Origin: an uncultured Fretibacterium sp.
GTDB lineage: Bacteria > Synergistota > Synergistia > Synergistales > Aminobacteriaceae
Length of the DNA: 20,936 bases
Assembly (NCBI GenBank): GCA_937892105.1
Contig: CALAUZ010000143.1
Location: 1 to 20,936, forward strand
Direction: 5' to 3'
Shown: positions 14,966-20,936 of the stretch, one piece after another
Position numbering within the stretch: the first letter of the stretch is position 1
How the letters are laid out: each line of letters starts with the position of its first letter
Made by a program: the position numbers and the translations under genes
Notes under the pieces: model-generated
What the model was told of the DNA's origin: nothing
The model's database searches: none
The model's input: the letters and a program-made list of their open reading frames with translations, nothing else

Positions 14966-15763
14966 TTAGAAGAAAAGCAAGTGTCTTACGTAATCCGGCC
15001 ACTTGAACGGTGTGGGCTTGTTGAGAACCGCAAATGCCGCGCTGCCCGATCCCGTAACACCCCAAGCAACTGCGTCTGCGTCCTGAAACATTCTGAAGAG
15101 TTCGTTATATTTCGGGTGCTTCTTGAGCAATATTTTGAGGAAGTCATTAGGCAGAAGCCCTACTTTTCTTCCGGCATTGGCGTAGTAAATGTCCTTAGCT
15201 TCAGTCCTCGCAAGCATTGTGTCAACTTCATAGCCCAGTGTGTCAAGCTCCTGATACGCCGATTTCGTCTCAGTCTCCCAGTTCGGAATGGCTATAACCC
15301 CATGTACTTCGTGGGCTTTCACGCGTTCTATATGTTCCCCTATGCCCGACACTAAGGCCATGCCCAACTCCGAACACAGGAACGGAACGTCAGCACCAAC
15401 TCTGGGCGCAACCCTTTCTGCGCCAAACAGAACGAGTACACCTGCCGCATTGCCGGAACCTGCTCCCAAGCCTGAACCTGGAGGAACGCTCTTATGTATC
15501 TTGATGTTAAGCGGCGGTATCCTGAAACCGTCCTCGCGGGCAATCCTGAGAGCTTTTGCCACAATATTCTCGCCTTTAATCGGGATATTGGTGTTCACGA
15601 TGTCAATTCCTGCGGTTGATTCCGAAATGTCCAGAACATCGCCGGAAGGTATGCGCATGAATGTTGAGACGAGATTATGATAGCCGTCCGGCCTCTTGCC
15701 TATGACGCGCAGTGTAAGGTTAATTTTTGCGAATGTCGGCAGAATTAGATGCATTCCGTCCAT
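14966..15763 (-). CDS. ispE: 4-diphosphocytidyl-2-C-methyl-D-erythritol kinase
   Basis: A 265-residue GHMP kinase that phosphorylates CDP-methylerythritol in the non-mevalonate isoprenoid pathway. N-terminal PTFAKINLTLRVIGKRPDGYH (substrate-binding strand; K13 is the usual catalytic-region Lys), the ATP loop PPGSGLGAGSGNAA (94-107), the GADVPFLC block with the catalytic Asp D125, and the C-terminal GVTGSGSAAFAV glycine loop are present. Slightly short for the family (about 280). The first ATG (15763) lies inside the end of ilvE, giving a 19-base overlap; a second ATG at 15754 is possible. No strong ribosome site precedes either, so translation is probably coupled to ilvE. Cytosolic. Confidence 0.93.
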   Translation of the reverse strand: MDGMHLILPTFAKINLTLRVIGKRPDGYHNLVSTFMRIPSGDVLDISESTAGIDIVNTNIPIKGENIVAKALRIAREDGFRIPPLNIKIHKSVPPGSGLGAGSGNAAGVLVLFGAERVAPRVGADVPFLCSELGMALVSGIGEHIERVKAHEVHGVIAIPNWETETKSAYQELDTLGYEVDTMLARTEAKDIYYANAGRKVGLLPNDFLKILLKKHPKYNELFRMFQDADAVAWGVTGSGSAAFAVLNKPTPFKWPDYVRHLLFF

Positions 15764-16809
15764 CCGAAGGGATCAGGCCTCTTGCCCCACTGAATCCCCG
15801 TAAGCTCATCATAAAGCCTCTGCGCAACCTCGCCTATCTTGAAGTCGTTGACCGTGTACTTCTTCCCGTTGTAGAACAGTTCGCCAATGGGTGAGATTAC
15901 CGCTGCTGTGCCTGTGCCGAAAGCCTCCTCAAGTTCGCCGTTCTCAGCCGCCCCGATAAGCTCGTCAACACTGAGCAGTCTTTCCTCTGCGGGAATGCCC
16001 CAGTGTCTGAGGACTTCTAGGCAGGATTTGCGTGTTATGCCGCCGAGAATTGAGCCGTTTTCCAGCGAAGGGGTAACGACAGTGCCCTTAATCTTGAACA
16101 TTACGTTCATTGCGCCGACTTCCTCAATGTACTTCCTGTGAACGCCGTCAAGCCAAAGAACCTGCGAATATCCCTTCTCCATAGCTCTGTCGCCGGCCCT
16201 GTTTGAAGCCGCATAGTTTCCGCCGCACTTTGTGTAGCCTGTTCCGCCTCTTACAGCTCTTACGTCCTCAGTTTCAAGCATGATTTTGACGGGTTTAATG
16301 CCTTCCGCGAAGTAGCTTGCGCTGGGTGAAAGTATTATGACGAAGATGGCCTTATGAATGCCGTGTAACGCGAGTTCCTCATCGGTGGCAAAAATGAACG
16401 GTCTGATGTAAAGTGAAGTACCGCTGCCGGAAGGTACCCATGAAGCGTCAATCTTGACGAGTTCTCTTACAGCCTGAAGGAACATATCTTCCGGAACCAG
16501 AGGGAGGCCGATACGTTCAGCGGAAATGTTGATACGTTTTGCGTTTTCGGTTGGACGGAAGAGGTGGATACTGTCATCAGCCCAGCGGTAAGCCTTCATT
16601 CCCTCGAACACTGTATTTGCATACTGTATTCCATCGCCTGAGGGCATGAGGGATAACGGGCCGTAAGGGACTATTCTTGCGTTGTGCCATTTCTCAGCAT
16701 CATTGTAATCCATGATGAACATGTGGTCGCTGAAGACTGAGCCGAAGCCTAATTTGTCGCTTGGAGGCATAGTACCTGGACGAGTATTTTTTGTGATGCT
16801 TATCTGCAT
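15745..16809 (-). CDS. ilvE: Branched-chain amino acid aminotransferase (class IV PLP enzyme)
   Basis: A 354-residue BCAT of the longer type II subgroup, interconverting leucine, isoleucine, valine and their 2-keto acids with glutamate/2-oxoglutarate. Seen: SDHMFIMDYNDAEKWHNARI (type II N-terminus), QYANTVFEGMKAYR (62-75), the PLP lysine K194 in TGYTKCGGNYAAS, IEEVGAMNVMF, and the GTGTAAVISPIG block near the C-terminus that contacts the cofactor phosphate. Length matches type II BCATs (about 340-360). ATG start behind AAAGGAGAAAACTTTTCAT. It leads an operon with ispE. The leader holds a promoter and an intrinsic terminator, suggesting attenuation. Confidence 0.95.
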   Translation of the reverse strand: MQISITKNTRPGTMPPSDKLGFGSVFSDHMFIMDYNDAEKWHNARIVPYGPLSLMPSGDGIQYANTVFEGMKAYRWADDSIHLFRPTENAKRINISAERIGLPLVPEDMFLQAVRELVKIDASWVPSGSGTSLYIRPFIFATDEELALHGIHKAIFVIILSPSASYFAEGIKPVKIMLETEDVRAVRGGTGYTKCGGNYAASNRAGDRAMEKGYSQVLWLDGVHRKYIEEVGAMNVMFKIKGTVVTPSLENGSILGGITRKSCLEVLRHWGIPAEERLLSVDELIGAAENGELEEAFGTGTAAVISPIGELFYNGKKYTVNDFKIGEVAQRLYDELTGIQWGKRPDPFGWTECI

Positions 16810-16861
16810 ATGAAAAGTTTTCTCCTTTAGTTGGACTTATGAATATTTTAACGAAAAGCGC

Positions 16862-16892
16862 AAAAAATCTCCGCCATTATATGCGGCGAGAT
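16862..16892 (-). terminator. Terminator hairpin in the ilvE leader (possible attenuator)
   Basis: On the minus strand ATCT-CG-CCGC and GCGG-AGAT pair (16883-16892 with 16867-16874; CG bulge) around an 8-base loop and are followed by six Ts (16862-16867). It lies between the predicted ilvE promoter and the ilvE start, so it either attenuates ilvE or ends transcripts from the MgtC-family gene, or both. The GGCG at 16899-16902, near the predicted transcript 5' end, can pair with the CGCC (16885-16888) in the first arm. Confidence 0.6.
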
Positions 16893-16908
16893 AAATTACG
16901 CCTATACT

Positions 16909-16937
16909 ATTATATAGTCTGCGATGAAATTGTCCAA
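16909..16937 (-). promoter_or_regulatory. ilvE: Sigma-70-type promoter of the ilvE-ispE operon
   Basis: Minus strand: TTGGAC (16932-16937), 17-base spacer, TATAAT (16909-16914), near consensus. The predicted start is close to 16901, giving a leader of about 90 bases before the ilvE ATG. Confidence 0.75.
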
Positions 16938-16976
16938 AAATAACAGTGAGCAACTCCGCCCTAAAGCAGCGGCAGT

Positions 16977-17708
16977 TCACTTCATTTCCTCGATATAATT
17001 AATATAATCAAGCGATCGCAGAGCCTCGATAATGTCAGCATGGCTCTTGTAGACTTTGAAATCTCGTTCGCTGATTGTCATTGATACGGAATAGACGCTT
17101 AACCCTGAATTTGCGTATGCCGGATTGGATTCGATGTCGTCAATTTTGAGGCCGAGTTTGCGGATTGTAGTAACGAAGTCCTGAAGGTTGTAGCTGCTTC
17201 TAAGCTCAAGATGAACCTCAAAGTGGTTAGATTTGTCTTTTAGGACGGCCTCAACTCTTGGGAGCTGAGAGATACAGAACAGCAGAGCAAAGAACGACAC
17301 CAGCGCAACAGTGTACAATCCGCCTCCCGCTGAAAGCCCAATAATCCCGCAAGCCCACAGACCTGCTGACGTTGTGAGACCTTTTATCTGGCTGCGTGAG
17401 CTGAAGAGTATTGAGTTTCCGCTCAACATTGCGACCGAGACGACTGAAGCTGCGGAAATGATGGGTATACCTTGAGGGTTCACGTCAATAATGCAAACGT
17501 CAATCATTGCGGAGACAGCGGAAGCCATTGAAACAATAATGAATGTTCGCAGCCCTGCGGAATGTCTTTTGCTGGAACGTTCGCAGCCTATCAATGAGGC
17601 GAGCACGATAACGATGAATATTCTGAACAGCACCGAGTAAATATTGATGCCAACAGACCATTTACCCAGTGCCAAAGCGATGGGGTCATCGGTGAAGGGA
17701 TTGGCCAT
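16977..17708 (-). CDS. MgtC/SapB family membrane protein
   Basis: A 243-residue protein. The first 145 residues are hydrophobic with four or five predicted membrane segments and carry the family block IGCERSSKRHSAGLRTF (39-55; usually G-x-E-R...AGLRT), including the acidic residue common to MgtC proteins. The C-terminal part (about 165-243) is a soluble ACT-like alpha/beta domain (FEVHLELRSSYNLQDF.., then KVYKSHADIIEALRSL). Family members act in magnesium homeostasis or in control of an F-type ATPase or a P-type transporter; the role here is unknown. Start: the TTG at 17720 touches its ribosome site (CAGGAG), so the ATG at 17708 is preferred. An extended -10 (TGATATAAT, 17748-17756) precedes it. 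Confidence 0.82.
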   Translation of the reverse strand: MANPFTDDPIALALGKWSVGINIYSVLFRIFIVIVLASLIGCERSSKRHSAGLRTFIIVSMASAVSAMIDVCIIDVNPQGIPIISAASVVSVAMLSGNSILFSSRSQIKGLTTSAGLWACGIIGLSAGGGLYTVALVSFFALLFCISQLPRVEAVLKDKSNHFEVHLELRSSYNLQDFVTTIRKLGLKIDDIESNPAYANSGLSVYSVSMTISERDFKVYKSHADIIEALRSLDYINYIEEMK

Positions 17709-17747
17709 GTAAAAATTCAACTCCTGAAAATTGATATTAAGCTGAAA

Positions 17748-17756
17748 TTATATCAG
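17748..17756 (-). promoter_or_regulatory. Extended -10 promoter of the MgtC-family gene
   Basis: Minus strand TGATATAAT: a perfect TATAAT (17748-17753) with the TGn extension, 40 bases before the preferred ATG. No good -35, as is common for extended -10 promoters. Confidence 0.45.
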
Positions 17757-17763
17757 TATAGGG

Positions 17764-17796
17764 GCAAAAAAAGACCGGGCTGGAAGATAACCCGGC
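17764..17796 (-). terminator. Intrinsic terminator after the MACPF-like gene
   Basis: On the minus strand GCCGGG (17791-17796) pairs with CCCGGT (17774-17779; one G-U) around an 11-base loop, followed shortly by a run of seven Ts (17766-17772). Confidence 0.85.
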
Positions 17797-17822
17797 TTTT
17801 ATGATAAGTCTTATGCGTTACG

Positions 17823-20289
17823 TTAGTTCTCCCAGCGCTTGAGACCTCTGAACGGATAAAGAGTACTGTTGAACCGCATAGTTCTGCGCTCAATTTCCCA
17901 AGACCCTTGTCCGTTAGTATGACGGGTGAAGATAAACCTTGCCTGTTGTCTTCCTACAGCAGGCGGCCATGTGCATTGCCGTTTTTCATCGTCATCGTAC
18001 CAATGTTCTGATGTGTGGCACCATACTCTGATGTAGCAGAACGCTCCGTTGCTTCCGGCATCATATATAGGATGCCAAGTCCGGTATCCATCGCCAATTT
18101 TCACGGTTCGTTTCTCTGTACTCCAGATACCTGCGTTAATATCGCTCGTAACGGCCTCACTAATCGGGAAATCAACACAGCCTGAATATGAATTACCGTT
18201 TGGAAGCCATCCGCGCTTTTCTATAGCCTGTGCATAGACGAGCTTGCGATAGAAGACGTAGCTGCCGCCTAAATCCTTGAGTTCCTGGCTTAGGGTTTTA
18301 GCCCTTCCAAGCGTAGTATTAACCTGATTGTAATTCTCGTAGAAGGGATTTCCTGTCAGCGTTACCGTATCAATGATGTCATTGAACCTTGAAGCGTAAC
18401 TGTCAGCCACGCTCGATTGTATATGGCCCGTTGGTATGGCCTTAACGACGTTGTAGTATCCGCGCATACTTATGAGTTCCCTGTTGAGTTGCTCTATCTT
18501 CTTGCGGTGGTCGAGCGTAATGGGGATTGCCTGAGAAAGTTTATCTCTCACTCCGTTAAGCGTGTAATAGCGTCTCAACACAACTTTGACGGGTGCGTAG
18601 GTTGATGGCGAGAAGCTTTCTGCGAGGCTGTTCCTGAAGGCTGTGAACGCTTCTGCTACTGCAGCAATGGACGAGTAATTTCCGCTGTCAGCTACGTTTT
18701 TGATCTCTGGTACATTATTGCCTGCACCGATTGTTCTGATTTCTACGCTGATTTGTGCGTTGTTACGCTCCAGGGATTCCTTTACTTTTGCACCTACATT
18801 TGCGTTGAAGGTTGCAGAACTTTTCAGATTTGCCTCAATAGCTGCCTCTACGCTGTAAAGTTGTTCACTGGTCTCTGTTGTAATGGTGATGAAAGCGTTA
18901 AAAGTTCCTCCGAACTGGTAGCCTGCAACAAAGTAATCTCCATAGTTACGGCGAAATTCTTCAGAACCGCTGTTTAGCTTTGCCAAAGCGTCTGACGTAA
19001 ACTGGCATTTATCAATGTCAACGTACCTGTAATCGCTTTCGAGTTCATCATAATGTATCAGGAGAGTTGTAGAGTTAAGGCCGAACTTGTAGTTATTCGA
19101 GTATGAGGCACTTGCGCTTGCACCTACAGCACTGTATGAGAGGGACATAGCGAAGTTTGCGCTTATGCTTCTTTCATATTCTTCCATTGAAGATATGAAC
19201 TGATACGTGTAGTGTGTAGAACCTTGTTTTGATGTCGGAGTAGGGACTTTTGAAGAAGCAGTTGTGAGTGCTGACGCGAACTCTCTGAGGTTAGTGGTTG
19301 CGAGAAATCCAGAGCCTTCTGCATAACGGCTTTCATAAGGAATGTCGTACAGGAAATCTGGCGGCACTATGTTGTCGTTAGCTGAGGCTCTGAAACTTGC
19401 TGTAGTATTTGCTCCTTCGTCATCGCTGTATATTCCCTCGCTTCTCTTCAGAATGCCCATCCACGTATCAAAATCCTCTGTTTCGTTGCTAATCTCAAAC
19501 GTGTCTCCGGCAGTTGTTTTTCCTGAGAGGTAGCTGATGTAGTTTGGATTAGCCTTAAGTATAGTTTTGCGGAGGTATACGATGTTGCGTGCGCTGACTG
19601 TATCTGCGTCATCTGTAATCTTGAAGCGTACCGGGTAACCGTTTTCGCCAGCTTCGTTATGCATTTCCCTGTAGACGAACATGACGGAGCTGGTATCGAC
19701 ATCATCACTGAGACTGGGATAGGCATTCGTGACGGTGATTGAGTATGCACCTGATGTTTCAGGCTTGAAGGTGTAGCAGACGATGGAGGGGTGTTCTGCC
19801 GGGTAAACTGAGAGCGCGAATTTGTCAGGAGAGAGCATAACGCCTTCAGGGTCAAAGACTTCAAGATGAGGAAGTCTTGCGCCTAATGCTTCGGTGAAGT
19901 TTTTGGAGAACTCGAAAGTGTAGTCAGTACCTGCTGTGAGTTCTACGTTTATGGAATCGGCTGATTCGGTTGTGGGAAGTGTATCATACCAGAGCATGAA
20001 GGGGATTGAAGCGTCGAGGCTTTCTGCGGAGTTGAGTGCGTGTAATTGTTGTACGCCGTCGAAGTCCAGGATATCGGGTTTGCTGTCGTTATCGTTATCG
20101 AGAGCTAATGTAATTTCCTTCCCGATAAAGCTGTCAGAGGGATTAACTAAGTAATTTACCCCCCCCATCAGTATTATTACTGGCAGTGTCAATTCCACTG
20201 TTGCCTCCCCATCCGCCGGACATGAATGACACCACGAGAATGGATATCATAGCGAACAGCGGAACACCGAAAATGTTACGTTTCATCAT
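17823..20289 (-). CDS. Secreted MACPF-like protein, signal peptide and body split at a G8 tract
   Basis: Two frames form one gene. From ATG 20287-20289 (AAAGGAG upstream) a signal peptide, MMKRNIFGVPLFAMISILVV then SFMSGGWGGNSG, runs to a G8 run (20159-20166) and stops at TAA 20143-20145, 48 residues. With one G fewer it joins the 791-residue frame ending at 17823 and gives 821 residues. In 791 numbering: an Asp-rich DNDNDSKPDILDFDG loop (34-48), a PPC-like beta domain (82-158), a perforin-like core with YGDYFVAGYQFGG (419-431) matching the MACPF Y-G-T-H-[YF]-x6-G-G pattern except T to D and H to Y, Ser/Ala-rich amphipathic segments on both sides (343-370 and 448-475), and a Trp/Cys-rich domain (663-770). 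Likely a secreted pore-forming or adhesive protein. The body also has a GTG start at 20198 behind GGGGAGG. Single gene with its own terminator. Confidence 0.7.
20159..20166 (-). repeat. G8 homopolymer tract within the MACPF-like gene
   Basis: Eight uninterrupted Gs on the coding (minus) strand, exactly where the signal-peptide frame and the main body frame fail to join. Runs of this length slip during replication; 7 or 10 Gs would put the two parts in frame. Confidence 0.9.
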
Positions 20290-20344
20290 GAGATAACATC
20301 TCCTTTATAATTTATTTTTGGCAAATCATATCACATCGACAATA

Positions 20345-20385
20345 TAAAATAAAGAGAGGAAGCCCGACTAATGAACTTCCTCTCT
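20345..20385 (-). terminator. rRNA operon terminator
   Basis: AGAGAGGAAG (20353-20362) and CTTCCTCTCT (20376-20385) form a perfect 10-bp stem around 13 bases, followed on the minus strand by TTTATTTTATA. It lies 18 bases after the 3' end of 5S rRNA. Confidence 0.85.
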
Positions 20386-20402
20386 CCTTTTGTAATATAT
20401 AC

Positions 20403-20513
20403 TGGCAACGGTCTACTCTCCCGTGAGTACCCCTCACAGTACCATCAACGCTCGCAGGCTTAACTTCCGGGTTCGGCATGTTACCGGGTGTGTCCCTGCC
20501 GCATCTGCCGCCA
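20403..20513 (-). rRNA. rrf: 5S ribosomal RNA
   Basis: The minus strand starts TGGCGGCAGATGCGG and ends CCGTTGCCA, the ends pairing as helix I, with the conserved core CCGAACCCGGAAGTTAAGCC (loop B/C region). About 111 nucleotides; ends are accurate to a few bases. It follows 23S rRNA in the usual order, with a spacer of about 55 bases and no tRNA. Confidence 0.95.
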
Positions 20514-20569
20514 ATAATCTGTCCCCTGAACATCTCAACTTCTCATACATAACACAGCCATGAAAGAAA

Positions 20570-20936
<367 letters not shown>

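Noticed and set aside
14888..15355. 155-residue plus-strand ORF
   Set aside because: It runs antisense through the ispE terminator and ispE, which has full family motifs; the composition is that of a shadow frame.
16920..16979. Hairpin right after the MgtC-family stop (AACT-G-CCGC with GCGG-AGTT)
   Set aside because: A stable stem, but only a five-base T-run several bases later and it overlaps the ilvE promoter region; kept out as a separate terminator call.
20312..20533. 73-residue minus-strand ORF
   Set aside because: It covers 5S rRNA and the rrn terminator.

Overview
The window looks like a chromosomal segment from a member of the Synergistota (gut or rumen type). The main reason is the C-terminus of the secreted subtilase at 6208-7791: a Ser/Gly-rich linker, Gly-Gly-Cys, a short hydrophobic segment and a basic tail, which is the layout of the Synerg-CTERM sorting signal. 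Frequent GTG/TTG starts behind strong AGGAGG-type sites, and flagellar genes next to bacterial housekeeping genes, fit this. No 16S rRNA is present, so the assignment is an inference.

Layout. 1-1664 is a relic of a mobile element: a frameshifted ParB-like phage/plasmid protein, a stub of an MT-A70 adenine methyltransferase whose DPPW motif is now NPTW, and, on the other strand, a GNAT acetyltransferase spread over three frames. 1697-3332 (-) is a polyol/uronate dehydrogenase with its terminator, divergent from a CitG-family gene (3410-4306, +). guaA (4564-6108, -) is divergent from the secreted subtilase (6208-7791, +). A tRNA-Thr(CGT) at 7821-7895 is followed by a broken tyrosine integrase (8081-9165) and about 1.7 kb of decayed minus-strand cargo genes (9294-10833), two of which share a duplicated promoter. 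Intact chromosome resumes with flgB-flgC and a strong terminator. On the minus strand follow an Fe3+-type ABC importer (ATPase plus fused permease), an ilvE-ispE operon with overlapping genes and a terminator-bearing leader, an MgtC-family membrane protein, and a large secreted MACPF-like protein. The window ends in an rRNA operon (5S and the 3' end of 23S, minus strand).

The most interesting locus is the MACPF-like gene (17823-20289). Its signal peptide and its 791-residue body are in different frames, joined at an uninterrupted run of eight Gs. Removing one G gives an 821-residue secreted protein with a PPC-like domain, a perforin-type core (YGDYF-x6-GG flanked by two amphipathic Ser/Ala-rich segments) and a Trp/Cys-rich C-terminal domain. 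This is either an assembly error, a fresh mutation, or a phase-variable switch on a pore-forming effector. Second is the ilvE leader, where the start of the predicted transcript can pair with one arm of an intrinsic terminator, an attenuator-like arrangement. The rest is ordinary metabolism or relics of element insertion.
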